Assembly: GCF_000760935.2 (NCBI RefSeq)
Contig: NZ_CP049744.1
Coordinates: 4,309,501 to 4,373,500 of the forward strand
Direction: 5' to 3'
Length of the DNA: 64,000 nucleotides
From: Rhodococcoides fascians A25f
GTDB lineage: Bacteria > Actinomycetota > Actinomycetes > Mycobacteriales > Mycobacteriaceae
Shown: in pieces, positions 46,050 to 55,287 of the stretch
Layout: every line of letters begins with the position of its first letter
Position numbering within the stretch: the first letter of the stretch is position 1
The notes under the pieces: model-generated
The model's database searches: none
What the model was told of the DNA's origin: nothing
The model's input: only the letters and a program-made list of their open reading frames with translations
Program-made: the position numbers and the translations under genes

Positions 46050-46694
46050 TTACGGGCCGAAGCGGATGACTCGACGAGCCGCGAACTCGCGGAAGTAGTC
46101 CAACTTGTTGGCAGGAACAAGGGCCGGCAGGAGGTAGTACCAGAGGCGCTCCATGCGCGACGGCAATTCCTCGGTGGTGGAGGTGGCAACCGCAACCATG
46201 TGCACGCCGGTGAGAATCTCGAGTACGAGCGAACCGATGGTGCGTGAATCCGAGTTGGGATCGATGTCGCCCTGCGCAATTGCCTTGGCGGCGAGCCTGT
46301 CGAACGACTCGCTCCACCCGGCCATCACATTGCCCTCGGTGCCTCGGTAGTCACCGATCTGATGGCTCAATCGGAGCATGGCCGAGACCATGGGATCGCT
46401 GACCGAGAGATCGACGACGATGTAGGAGATGCCGATAGCCGCTTCGAGTGCGGGGATGCGACCGTCGTTGAACTGCGAGCAGGCAGTGGTCAGACGAGCG
46501 TTTCCCTCGTCGATGACCGCACGCGCCAACTCTTCCTTGGAACCGAAATGGAAGTACAGAGCGCCTTTGGTGACCTGAGACTGAGAGATGATCTCGCTGA
46601 GACTCGCGTTCGCGTACCCGAGGCGCAGGAATACATTCGCTGCGCCCGCGAGCACGGTGTCGCGGGTTATCTCAGCGCGGGCCTGCCTGACCAT
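46050..46694 (-). CDS. TetR regulator of the gamma-butyrolactone receptor (ArpA/ScbR) type
   Basis: 214 aa. The N terminus MVRQARAEITRDTVLAGA and the recognition region SQSQVTKGALYFHFGSKEELARAVIDE follow the ArpA/ScbR pattern closely. Trp127 (AGWSESF) corresponds to the conserved Trp that lines the butyrolactone pocket. Such receptors release DNA when they bind a signalling butyrolactone. No butyrolactone synthase gene (AfsA type) is in the window. ATG 46694. Its targets are unknown. Confidence 0.85.
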   Translation of the reverse strand: MVRQARAEITRDTVLAGAANVFLRLGYANASLSEIISQSQVTKGALYFHFGSKEELARAVIDEGNARLTTACSQFNDGRIPALEAAIGISYIVVDLSVSDPMVSAMLRLSHQIGDYRGTEGNVMAGWSESFDRLAAKAIAQGDIDPNSDSRTIGSLVLEILTGVHMVAVATSTTEELPSRMERLWYYLLPALVPANKLDYFREFAARRVIRFGP

Positions 46695-46883
46695 AGGATC
46701 CGCCTTCGCGATTCTGTACTGACACTGCGCAAATTACGCCCGAACGGTACCACTGAGTGGCTTTACGTCTCATGCCAACATGCATCGGTCCGATTGTGCA
46801 CTGTGCCGTGAGTGACGCAGCTCTCATGGCCGACAAAGGGGACGATACCCCCTCTTTCGCCGCGAAGAGACGAAACCAGGTAC

Positions 46884-47516
46884 TCATTCCTCGGTCAGTC
46901 GAGGGTCCGCCTCCAGGTTTGTCAACCCGTTCCAGCACAGGTTGACCACGTGTGCCGCCACCACTTCCTTCGAGGGAGTGCGCACGTCCAGCCACCACTG
47001 CGCCGTCATCGACACCATTCCGACCAGGGCCTGGGCATACATCGGGGCGAACTCGGGATCGAGGCCGCGACGCGAGAAGTCTCCGGCCAGCATGTGTCCG
47101 ACGCGTCCGATGGCCTCGTTGAGCAGGGACGAGTACTTACCGTCCTCGGCAGAGGCTGGGGAATCACGAACGAGAATGCGGAAACCGTCGGTCCGATCCT
47201 CGATGTAGGTCAGTAGCGCGAGCGCGACACGTTCCACGCGGATTCGCGACCGATTGAGATCGAGAGATTTGGTGATCATCCCCAGCAACGTGGACATCTC
47301 ACGGTCGACGATGACGGCGTAGAGGCCTTCTTTACCGCCGAAATGTTCGTAGACGACCGGCTTGGACACGTTGGCGCGTCCGGCGATCTCCTCCACGGAC
47401 GCGGCCTCGTAGCCACGTTCGGCGAACAGCGTCCGTCCCACCTCGATCAACTGCTCACGACGTTGAGTCCCGGTCATCCGAACCCGAGGTGAGCGTTCTT
47501 GCTCCGAGGCTGACAT
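46884..47516 (-). CDS. TetR family regulator (Rv1019-like)
   Basis: 210 aa. HTH TGTQRREQLIEVGRTLFAERGYEAASVEEIA and NVSKPVVYEHFGGKEGLYAVIVDRE. By position between mfd and glmU it corresponds to M. tuberculosis Rv1019. ATG 47516 fits the homology; an upstream extension has no support. The ligand is unknown. Confidence 0.9.
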   Translation of the reverse strand: MSASEQERSPRVRMTGTQRREQLIEVGRTLFAERGYEAASVEEIAGRANVSKPVVYEHFGGKEGLYAVIVDREMSTLLGMITKSLDLNRSRIRVERVALALLTYIEDRTDGFRILVRDSPASAEDGKYSSLLNEAIGRVGHMLAGDFSRRGLDPEFAPMYAQALVGMVSMTAQWWLDVRTPSKEVVAAHVVNLCWNGLTNLEADPRLTEE

Positions 47517-47792
47517 GGAAACCGCTTCCGTTACCGACCGTGCACGTCCTGACGCCGGAATCGACGACCACCTCACCCTAGCGATGCCCGATCCAGGCAG
47601 GAGTGGAGCCTGCGGAACGACCAGACTGGACGGTTGGCGTGCCTGCGGGAACGACAGAGGAGGTCTGTTATACGTCGCGGTTCGACTCACCACTACCTCT
47701 CATGCGAGGATCGTTGCGCTCGGTGGGAGCGCAACGGCTTGACGAATGCGTCGTTCGATTCGTCGGCCACTGTCTGTACCACCGGTCGATTA

Positions 47793-47863
47793 TCCGCCGT
47801 GGTGTAATGGCAGCACCTCTGATTTTGGTTCAGATAGTTCAGGTTCGAGTCCTGGCGGCGGAG
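47793..47863 (+). tRNA. tRNA-Gln (anticodon UUG)
   Basis: 71 nt. Acceptor stem TCCGCCG/CGGCGGA, anticodon stem TCTGA/TCAGA with loop TTTTGGT and anticodon TTG, and T arm TCAGG-TTCGAGT-CCTGG. Discriminator G73. It lies 54 bases before glmU. Confidence 0.95.
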
Positions 47864-47917
47864 CGAGCAACATCATTCACGCATGCCCGTCTTTCGCGTT
47901 ACCGCCTGAGGAGCTCA

Positions 47918-49390
47918 ATGCCTGTGCAGACCGCCGTGGTCGTTCTCGCTGCGGGTGCAGGTACCCGAATGCGCTCGAAGACCCCGAAAGTTCTGCATCC
48001 TCTGGCCGGCCGCACGATGCTCGCGCACGCCCTTCACGCGGCCGCCGACCTCGGGCCCGATCACCTGGTGACCGTCGTCGGACACGATCGTGAACGAGTC
48101 TCTTCCGCTGTGCACGATCTCGCGGCCACCTTGGGTCGCACCATCCATACCGCTGTTCAGGATCGACAGTTGGGTACCGGCCATGCGGTGCAGTGCGGCC
48201 TGGCTGCGCTCCCGGACGACTTCGAGGGCACGATCCTCGTCACCGCGGCCGACGTCCCTCTGCTCGACGGCCACACCCTCAAGGCATTGCTCGACGAGCA
48301 TCTGAGCGCCCCGCGTCCCGCGGCCGCGACGGTGCTGACCTTCGTCCCGGACGATGCCAACGGCTACGGCCGCATCGTTCGCACCGACGACGGCGAGGTG
48401 GCCGAGATCGTCGAACACGCCGATGCCACTCCCGCTCAGGTGCTGATCGGCGAGGTCAACTCCGGCGTCTACGCGTTCGACGCGGTGGCGCTGCGGACCG
48501 CACTCGGCAAGCTCAGCACCGCCAATGCCCAGCACGAGCTGTATCTGACCGACGTCGTCAAGATCAGCAAGGCCGACGGCAAAGCCGTCTACGGCACCCA
48601 ACTCGCCGATCCCGACCTGGTGGTGGGCGTCAACGATCGCGTGCAGCTCTCGCACGTCACGTCGGTACTCAATCGCCACATCATCGAGCGGCACATGCGG
48701 GCAGGCGTCACCGTCGTCGACCCGTCGACCACGTGGATCGACATCGATGTCACTCTCGGTGCGGACGTTCGCCTCGAGCCCGGTGTTCAGCTGCACGGCA
48801 AGACCCATATCGCCGACGACGCGGTCGTCGGGCCGGATTCGACCCTGCGTGACGTCGAGATCGGGGAACGCGCGTCGGTGGTGCGCACCCACGCCGAGCA
48901 GGCCGTGATCGGACCGGATGCCACCGTCGGACCGTTCACCTACCTGCGTCCGGGCACCGTTCTCGGCACCGGCGGCAAGCTCGGTGCCTACGTCGAGACC
49001 AAGAACGCGACGATCGGCAACCACACCAAGGTTCCGCACCTGACCTACGTCGGCGATGCCACGATCGGCGACCACAGCAACATCGGTTGCTCCAACGTCT
49101 TTGCCAACTACGACGGCGTCAACAAGAGCCGCACGGAAATCGGATCCCATGTACGGACCGGTTCCGACTCGACGTTCGTCGCTCCCGTTCACGTGGGCGA
49201 CGGCGCTTACACCGGCGCAGGAACAGTGGTTCGGGAAGATGTTCCTCCCGGCGCGCTGGCCGTCTCCGGTGGCAAGCAACGCAATATCGAAGGCTGGGTC
49301 ATCGACAACAGGCCCGGAACCGAAGCTGCGCAGGCAGCGGCGCTCGCAGATCGTGATCGGCAAGAACAAAAGGACGGCGAACAGCAGTGA
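47918..49390 (+). CDS. glmU: Bifunctional N-acetylglucosamine-1-phosphate uridyltransferase / glucosamine-1-phosphate acetyltransferase GlmU
   Basis: 490 aa. The N-terminal pyrophosphorylase domain has [23 protein letters not shown]. The C-terminal half is a left-handed beta helix of hexapeptide repeats with [16 protein letters not shown] and [12 protein letters not shown]. It makes UDP-GlcNAc for peptidoglycan and mycothiol. ATG 47918 has GAGGA before it; upstream in-frame sequence includes the tRNA gene. It overlaps prs by four bases. Confidence 0.98.
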   Translation: MPVQTAVVVLAAGAGTRMRSKTPKVLHPLAGRTMLAHALHAAADLGPDHLVTVVGHDRERVSSAVHDLAATLGRTIHTAVQDRQLGTGHAVQCGLAALPDDFEGTILVTAADVPLLDGHTLKALLDEHLSAPRPAAATVLTFVPDDANGYGRIVRTDDGEVAEIVEHADATPAQVLIGEVNSGVYAFDAVALRTALGKLSTANAQHELYLTDVVKISKADGKAVYGTQLADPDLVVGVNDRVQLSHVTSVLNRHIIERHMRAGVTVVDPSTTWIDIDVTLGADVRLEPGVQLHGKTHIADDAVVGPDSTLRDVEIGERASVVRTHAEQAVIGPDATVGPFTYLRPGTVLGTGGKLGAYVETKNATIGNHTKVPHLTYVGDATIGDHSNIGCSNVFANYDGVNKSRTEIGSHVRTGSDSTFVAPVHVGDGAYTGAGTVVREDVPPGALAVSGGKQRNIEGWVIDNRPGTEAAQAAALADRDRQEQKDGEQQ

Positions 49391-50370
49391 GCACCCCCAA
49401 TTGGATCGACAACCAGAAGAACCTGATGTTGTTCTCTGGTCGAGCACATCCGGAGTTGGCCGAGCAGGTCGCCAAGGAACTCGGCATCGAGATCACCCCG
49501 CAAACGGCGCGTGACTTCGCCAACGGCGAGATCTTCGTGCGCTTCGAGGAGTCGGTCCGCGGATCGGACGCGTTCGTTCTGCAGTCGCATCCGTTCCCGC
49601 TCAACACCTGGCTGATGGAACAGCTGATCATGATCGACGCTCTCAAGCGTGGATCGGCCAAGCGCATCACCGCGATCCTCCCGTTCTACCCGTACGCCCG
49701 CCAGGACAAGAAGCACCGCGGCCGCGAGCCCATCTCCGCTCGCCTCGTCGCCGATCTGCTCAAGACCGCAGGTGCCGACCGCATCATCACCGTCGACCTG
49801 CACACCGATCAGATTCAGGGCTTCTTCGACGGCCCCGTCGATCACATGCACGCGCACAGCCAGCTCGCCGATCACATCCGCGGCAAGTACAGCCTCGAGC
49901 ACATCACCGTCGTCTCCCCCGACTCCGGCCGCGTCCGCGTCGCCGAGAAGTGGGCGGATTCCTTCGGCGGCGCACCGCTGGCCTTCATCCACAAGACGCG
50001 TGATCCGCTGGTGCCCAACCAGGTCAAGTCCAACCGCGTCGTCGGCGAGGTCGAGGGGCGCACCTGCATCCTCATCGACGACATGATCGACACCGGCGGC
50101 ACCATCGCGGGCGCGGTGAAGGTTCTCAAGGAAGCAGGCGCGGGCGACGTCGTCATCGCCGCCACTCACGGCGTTCTGTCCAACCCGGCCGCCGAGCGCC
50201 TCGCCAACTGCGGTGCCAAGGAAGTCGTCGTCACCAACACCCTCCCGATCAGCGACGAGAAGCGCTTCGAGACGCTCACCGAGCTGTCGATCGCACCCCT
50301 GCTGGCCCGCACCATCCGCGAGGTCTTCGAAAACGGTTCCGTCACCAGCCTTTTCAACGGCAGCGCATAG
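49387..50370 (+). CDS. prs: Ribose-phosphate pyrophosphokinase
   Basis: 327 aa, class I PRPP synthetase. It has the N-terminal [17 protein letters not shown], the flexible-loop/catalytic region [18 protein letters not shown], the metal-binding [11 protein letters not shown] and the ribose-phosphate loop [13 protein letters not shown]. It makes PRPP for nucleotides, His, Trp and the arabinan donor. GTG 49387 overlaps the glmU stop (GTGA). Confidence 0.98.
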   Translation: MSTPNWIDNQKNLMLFSGRAHPELAEQVAKELGIEITPQTARDFANGEIFVRFEESVRGSDAFVLQSHPFPLNTWLMEQLIMIDALKRGSAKRITAILPFYPYARQDKKHRGREPISARLVADLLKTAGADRIITVDLHTDQIQGFFDGPVDHMHAHSQLADHIRGKYSLEHITVVSPDSGRVRVAEKWADSFGGAPLAFIHKTRDPLVPNQVKSNRVVGEVEGRTCILIDDMIDTGGTIAGAVKVLKEAGAGDVVIAATHGVLSNPAAERLANCGAKEVVVTNTLPISDEKRFETLTELSIAPLLARTIREVFENGSVTSLFNGSA

Positions 50371-50430
50371 TACCCCTGGGTCGTTCCACAGGCTCCACTC
50401 CCGACCTTCAGGTCTGTTTCGCTCGACCGG

Positions 50431-50527
50431 AACCCGCCCCACCCACTCTCCGTCCGCACTGCATGAACTACGTCACGTCGACGACCGGAATATGCAGCTC
50501 GCGAGACGGGGGTGTGTGGGGCGGGTT
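50431..50527 (+). terminator. Long-range stem after prs with U-run
   Basis: AACCCGCCCCAC (50431-50442) is the exact complement of GTGGGGCGGGTT (50516-50527), with 73 bases between and TTTTG overlapping the end. The position, 60 bases after the prs stop, fits a terminator; the unusually long insert is discussed as a finding. Confidence 0.5.
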
Positions 50528-50552
50528 TTGTTGTCACCTAAGATGACTCGTC

Positions 50553-51185
50553 GTGATCGACGCGCACTCTCTCAACGGCCCGGCTGGAACTACTACCGTC
50601 AGAATTGCTCGATGGACGCCGGGCGGGTGCGTCTGGTGCGGCAGCACCGACAGCGTCGAAACCTTCAGGAACGAGCCTCGCTGCGGTCTGTGCCGCGAGA
50701 AGGAAGCCGTCATCGACGAGGCCAAGCACTTCATCGGCATGTACGGTCTGCGCCCCCTGGGCGGCACCCTGGCGTCCGAGGACGACGAGGAGCGCGAGTA
50801 CCGCGTCACCGCCCGCGATGCGCGTGAGGTCCTCAACCGCATTCGGCTCGAGAAGCTCCCCGACCCGGCCGCCGTACGCAAGGCGTTGCGCCCCAGGGCC
50901 GCTGCCGCGGTGAACGCACCGGCCTCACCCTCGTCGACGTCCGCTCCGGCGAAGGCACCGACGAAGAAGTCGCAGGCCGGTGTCACCGGAATCGATGCGA
51001 TCGAACTGCAGTCCCGCGTGGAGAAGTTGCTCGGCCAACTCACCTCCGTCGACGAGCAGATCAGCGCACTCGACGGCGTACAGGGCCTCCCCGCACGCGC
51101 TCGCATGAAGGATCTCGAACGTCAGCGGACCACCGTGCTGACGACACTGGCCGCGCTCGAGAAGGCTCGTCGCCGCACCAACTGA
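50553..51185 (+). CDS. Zinc-ribbon protein with C-terminal coiled coil, function unknown
   Basis: 210 aa. The N-terminal 50 residues contain two CxxC pairs, CVWC (26-29) and CGLC (44-47), a likely zinc ribbon. A charged middle part (50-110) is followed by an Ala/Ser/Pro-rich linker and a helical coiled coil (about 146-208, ELQSRVEKLLGQLTSVDEQ). I do not recognise a named family. It starts with GTG 50553 and ends 18 bases before the histidine kinase gene. Confidence 0.7.
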   Translation: MIDAHSLNGPAGTTTVRIARWTPGGCVWCGSTDSVETFRNEPRCGLCREKEAVIDEAKHFIGMYGLRPLGGTLASEDDEEREYRVTARDAREVLNRIRLEKLPDPAAVRKALRPRAAAAVNAPASPSSTSAPAKAPTKKSQAGVTGIDAIELQSRVEKLLGQLTSVDEQISALDGVQGLPARARMKDLERQRTTVLTTLAALEKARRRTN

Positions 51186-51203
51186 TCCACGTAGTCTGAT
51201 CGA

Positions 51204-52400
51204 GTGCTGCGCAAGCGTTCGATCTCACGGCAGGTGCTCGATGTCACCTACGCCGTGGTCTTCGTTCTGCTCCTGCTGCCGTCGACTCTGAGCCAATCCT
51301 CCGGTTCTCCGGGCGCAGCTGTTCTGATCGGGTTCGGCATCGCATTGTCCATCCGGCGCCGATCACCACGATGGTCCTTGGCGCTCGCCTGGGTGCTGGC
51401 CGTCGTACAGATGGTCAGCGGAGTGCTCCCCCTGTCGGCGGATACAGCGATCTTCGCGATTCTGTACTGCTCGGCCGCGTACGGCGACAACGTGGTTCGA
51501 CGCCTCGGTCTCGCCTCGGCCGTCGTCGGCGGAGTGATAGCGGCGCTGTACCTGGCGTTCGTGGACGGCAATCCGTTCGGGGCGCCCACGGATGCAGGAT
51601 TTCAGGAACCGAGGCTGCTGCAGGCCGCCGTTCTCCTCGCTGCGCTGTGGGCCATGCTCGGGCTGTCCTGGGCGCTCGGTCGACTCGCCTACGCCCGGCG
51701 TACAGCCATCGAATCGGCACACGCGCGCGAGCTCGCCGAGGTGCATCAGGCGCGAGCCGAGCAGGAAGTGGCAATCGAACAGGAGCGCAACCGAATTGCC
51801 CGGGACATGCACGACATCGTGGCGCATTCCCTGGCCGTGGTGATCGCTCAGGCCGATGGCGCACGCTATGTGCGTGCACTGGACCCCGCGGCCGTCGACA
51901 CTGCACTGACGACGATCTCCGACACCGCGCGCGAGGCCCTGTCCGACGTCCGGGTGCTGCTGGGGCAGCTCCGCCACAGCCAAGGCGATCTACCGACCCC
52001 CGGTCCGGGCGACCTGGAGCGTCTGCTCGATCAGATGCGCGCCACCGGCCTGAACATCGACTCCTCGATCGACACCGGCGACGTGTCGTTGGGTGCAGGA
52101 GCGCATCTTGCGTTGTACCGCATCGCGCAGGAATCGTTGACCAATGCACTGCGCCATGGCGATCCGAACTCGCCGGTGACCGTCGCCATCGAATCGGATT
52201 CTGCCGGCGTCGAACTGACGGTACGAAACAGTGTGTTCCCGGGGCTTCCCGCCGCGGAATCATCCGGCCACGGAGTGGCCGGCATGAAGGAACGCGCCGG
52301 CCTCTCCGGCGGAACCTGCACTGCGACCGGCGACGCCTCGTCATGGACTGTGACGGCGTGGTTGCCTACCACCACCCCCTCGACGAAGGGCACGACGTGA
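51204..52400 (+). CDS. Sensor histidine kinase (NarL/DesK type)
   Basis: 398 aa. Four or five membrane helices occupy residues 12-165, with no large extracellular domain, so sensing is probably within the membrane. The HisKA_3 phosphoacceptor is His203 in RDMHDIVAHSLAVV, and the ATPase domain ends in ESSGHGVAGMKERAGLSGG. GTG 51204. It overlaps its response regulator by four bases and is followed by an ABC transporter, a common stress-sensing layout. Confidence 0.93.
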   Translation: MLRKRSISRQVLDVTYAVVFVLLLLPSTLSQSSGSPGAAVLIGFGIALSIRRRSPRWSLALAWVLAVVQMVSGVLPLSADTAIFAILYCSAAYGDNVVRRLGLASAVVGGVIAALYLAFVDGNPFGAPTDAGFQEPRLLQAAVLLAALWAMLGLSWALGRLAYARRTAIESAHARELAEVHQARAEQEVAIEQERNRIARDMHDIVAHSLAVVIAQADGARYVRALDPAAVDTALTTISDTAREALSDVRVLLGQLRHSQGDLPTPGPGDLERLLDQMRATGLNIDSSIDTGDVSLGAGAHLALYRIAQESLTNALRHGDPNSPVTVAIESDSAGVELTVRNSVFPGLPAAESSGHGVAGMKERAGLSGGTCTATGDASSWTVTAWLPTTTPSTKGTT

Positions 52401-53059
52401 GTTCCGATCGTATCCAAGTTGCGCTGGTCGACGACCAGCAGCTGTTCCGAGCCGGCATTCGCATGCTGATCTCCTCCCAGCCCGACCTGGAATTCGTCGG
52501 GGAGGCGGGCAACGGACGAGAAGCCGTCGAACTCGCAGCGTCCGTCACTCCCGACGTGATGCTCATGGACATCCGGATGCCGGTGCTCGACGGTATCGCC
52601 GCGACCGAGCAGATTCTGGCCGCCTCCGACACACCTCCGCGCATTCTGGTACTCACGACGTTCGACCTGGACGAGAGCGCTGCGCGAGCCATTCGTTCGG
52701 GCGCAAGCGGATTCGTGCTCAAGGATGCCGACCCTGAGTTTCTGCTCGCTGCGATCCGTACGGTCCATGCCGGAAACTCGGTGATCGCCGCGTCCGCGAC
52801 GACCGGCTTGCTGGCGCATTTCACTCCGACGCCTCCGGTTCCGACGGTGCCGGCCGCATTCGAGACCCTCACTGCGCGGGAGAAGGAGCTCTTCCGGCTC
52901 ACAGCCCGCGGGCTGAGCAACTCCGAGATCGCCGAGCTGGAGTACCTGAGCGAAGCGACGGTGAAAACACACATCAGCCGCATATTCGCCAAGCTGCACC
53001 TGCGCGATCGAGTGCAGCTGGTGGTCTACGCATTCGAGCACGGGCTGAACTCGCCCTGA
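52397..53059 (+). CDS. LuxR/NarL family response regulator
   Basis: 220 aa. Receiver domain with the acidic pair Asp12-Asp13 and phosphoacceptor Asp58 (LMDIRMP), and a conserved Lys in FVLKDAD. The C-terminal LuxR HTH (about 155-215) contains LTAREKELFRLTARGLSNSEIA. GTG 52397 overlaps the kinase stop. Likely controls the ABC transporter that starts 93 bases later. Confidence 0.95.
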   Translation: MSSDRIQVALVDDQQLFRAGIRMLISSQPDLEFVGEAGNGREAVELAASVTPDVMLMDIRMPVLDGIAATEQILAASDTPPRILVLTTFDLDESAARAIRSGASGFVLKDADPEFLLAAIRTVHAGNSVIAASATTGLLAHFTPTPPVPTVPAAFETLTAREKELFRLTARGLSNSEIAELEYLSEATVKTHISRIFAKLHLRDRVQLVVYAFEHGLNSP

Positions 53060-53139
53060 CCTCGGGACTGACGCCGATGTCATCCTGCAGATGTACGACG
53101 CGAAGACTCGCGCCTGATTACTTCGATCCGGCGAATTCA

Positions 53140-53153
53140 TAGCGTTGTGGGCA
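53140..53153 (+). promoter_or_regulatory. Possible leaderless promoter of the ABC transporter
   Basis: TAGCGT (53140-53145) has the TANNNT -10 pattern and lies 7 bases before the ATG at 53153, the spacing expected when transcription starts at the A of ATG. There is no ribosome site before this gene. The -35 region is poor, as expected for a promoter that needs an activator. Confidence 0.3.
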
Positions 53154-53905
53154 TGACGATCACAGCAGGCCCTGTTGCACGGGCATTTCAGGTCAGTAAG
53201 CACTTCGGCGACTCGTCCAATCCGGTGAGCGCCCTCGACAACGTGTCGCTCGACATTCACGCCGGCCAGTTCACCGCCATCATGGGACCGTCCGGTTCCG
53301 GCAAATCGACGCTCATGCACGTCATGGCCGGGCTGGACAACGCCAGCTCGGGTCACTTGATGCTGGCCGGTGCAGACATCACCTCGGCCAACGACGACGC
53401 TCTGACGACGTTGCGACGCAAGCAAGTCGGGTTCATCTTCCAGTCCTTCAATCTTGTTCCCACTCTGGATGTTCGGGGCAACATCCTGTTGCCGTTCGAG
53501 CTCGACGGCCGCGCACCCAGTGCGCAGGAGTCGGCCTGGATCGAGCAACTCATCGATACCTTGGGACTACAAGGTCGGGTGAACCACCGTCCACATCAGC
53601 TCTCGGGCGGACAGCAGCAGCGCGTCGCGATCGCCCGTGCGCTGGGGACTCGACCGCATCTCATCTTCGCCGACGAGCCCACCGGCAACCTCGATTCCCG
53701 CACCGGCCGCGAGGTTCTCGGCCTCCTGGCCGCGGCGGTGCGCGAGTACGGCCAGTCGATCGTCATGGTCACCCATGATCCGATCGCAGCCAGCTACGCC
53801 GATCGCATCGTCTTCCTCGCCGATGGGCGCATCGTCAACGAACTGGGGCGTTCGAGCGCAGAACAGATTTCGAGCTACATGCTGGGAATGGAGAGCGTCC
53901 GATGA
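53153..53905 (+). CDS. ABC transporter ATP-binding protein (LolD/MacB type)
   Basis: 250 aa. Walker [10 protein letters not shown] (45-53), Q-loop in [10 protein letters not shown], signature LSGGQQQR, Walker [14 protein letters not shown] and the His switch in MVTHDP. This subtype powers FtsX-like permeases that act on lipoproteins, peptides or antibiotics rather than importing solutes. A GTG six bases earlier (53147) is an alternative start. Overlaps the permease by four bases. Confidence 0.94.
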   Translation: MTITAGPVARAFQVSKHFGDSSNPVSALDNVSLDIHAGQFTAIMGPSGSGKSTLMHVMAGLDNASSGHLMLAGADITSANDDALTTLRRKQVGFIFQSFNLVPTLDVRGNILLPFELDGRAPSAQESAWIEQLIDTLGLQGRVNHRPHQLSGGQQQRVAIARALGTRPHLIFADEPTGNLDSRTGREVLGLLAAAVREYGQSIVMVTHDPIAASYADRIVFLADGRIVNELGRSSAEQISSYMLGMESVR

Positions 53906-55287
53906 GTGCGTTGACTTCTGCTCACGCGTCGAAAGAGCACGGTGCCAGCATTCTGGTGACATCGCTGGCGTCGTTCTTCGGAGTTGTGTTGATTCAGGCA
54001 ACCGCGTTTCTGGTCGACATCTTCGGGGATTCAGACCTCGACGGTGCTGCCGTCAACGCGCTGTACAGCGTGGCGCTGGTGTTCATCGGCCTCGCGTTGT
54101 ACGTCGCGGCGGTGGTCACCTCGAACACGTTCGCGACGATCGTCGCGGGCCGCACCCGCACCATCGCACTCCTTCGACTGTTGGGAGCCCGCTCTCGTGA
54201 CCTGCGCCGATCGGTAGCACGCGAGGGCCTCGTCGTCGGATTGTTCGGTGGCGCAGTCGGTATGGTCCTCGGCGTCGGCGCGAGTCACCTGGCCCGGGCC
54301 GTTGCGGTCTCGGCCGGTCAGCTGCCGGATGTGCAGTACACGACCGTTCAGCCCGTGGTGCTTCTGCCCGTCGTGATCGTGGTGCTGACGACCACCGTCG
54401 CGTCGTATGTGGGGTCACGAAAGGTCCTGGACGTCACACCTGTCCAGGCAACCGGAGGTGCGGTCGACACGGGCGTGGAGGCTCCGCGGTCGCGTCGGAT
54501 CAGGACCGCGCTCTCTATCGTGCTCATCGCCGGCGGCGTGGCTCTGCTGGGAATCGGTGTCCTGATCGGGATGGTCAACCCGGGCGGTGTTCTGGTCGCG
54601 TTCTTCGGTGGTGTCGCATCGTTCACCGGAATCATGGTCGGGGCGTACCGCATTCTGCCCGCCACACTGAAACTGGTCGGGAGACTGTCCGGCCGTGGAC
54701 CCGCTGCCCGATTGGCATCCGCCAACGCGATTCGCTATCCGGATCGCAGTACCCGTACCGCGGTGGGACTGTTGATCGGGGTGACGTTGGTGACGACGTT
54801 CGCGGTCGCGATGTACAGCTACCGGTCGATGCTCGTCAACGAATACGACGAGGCCACGGTCGGCCAAGTACTCACCGTGACAGTAGGAATCATGACCGGA
54901 CTCATCGGCTTCTCGTCCGTCATCGCGGCCGTCGGAATGGTGAACAACCTGCTGCTGAGCATTCTGCAGCGCACCCGTGAGATCGGTCTGCTGCGTGCAC
55001 TCGGATTCACCCGCAAGCAGATTCGAGCGATGATCGTCTCGGAGAGTACTCAGATGGTGGTCGCGTCCATGGGCTTCGGTCTGATCCTCGGCATCGTGTA
55101 CGGCTGGGCCGCAGCACAATCGCTGCTGGGCTCACTGGATTCCCGCGGACTCACCGCGCCCACCCTGCCGTGGGCAGTCATCGCCGGAACCGTGTTGTGC
55201 GGTGGACTCCTCGCACTCGGGGCCTCGTTGACCCCGGCGCGACGTGCCAATCAGATCTCGCCGGTACTCGCGTTGGCGGACGCCTGA
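53902..55287 (+). CDS. ABC transporter permease (FtsX-like, two domains)
   Basis: 461 aa. Two FtsX-type cores are visible: the first around RTRTIALLRLLGARSRDLRR (about 88-107), the second around RTREIGLLRALGFTRKQIRA (about 357-376), each with flanking helices. Such single-chain duplicated permeases act in peptide or lipoprotein export and antimicrobial-peptide defence. ATG 53902 overlaps the ATPase. Its 3' end overlaps the convergent WYL regulator by 37 bases. Confidence 0.92.
   Translation: MSALTSAHASKEHGASILVTSLASFFGVVLIQATAFLVDIFGDSDLDGAAVNALYSVALVFIGLALYVAAVVTSNTFATIVAGRTRTIALLRLLGARSRDLRRSVAREGLVVGLFGGAVGMVLGVGASHLARAVAVSAGQLPDVQYTTVQPVVLLPVVIVVLTTTVASYVGSRKVLDVTPVQATGGAVDTGVEAPRSRRIRTALSIVLIAGGVALLGIGVLIGMVNPGGVLVAFFGGVASFTGIMVGAYRILPATLKLVGRLSGRGPAARLASANAIRYPDRSTRTAVGLLIGVTLVTTFAVAMYSYRSMLVNEYDEATVGQVLTVTVGIMTGLIGFSSVIAAVGMVNNLLLSILQRTREIGLLRALGFTRKQIRAMIVSESTQMVVASMGFGLILGIVYGWAAAQSLLGSLDSRGLTAPTLPWAVIAGTVLCGGLLALGASLTPARRANQISPVLALADA

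Noticed and set aside
47603..47917. Upstream extension of glmU
   Set aside because: It would read through a tRNA-Gln gene; the GlmU motif and ribosome site begin at 47918.
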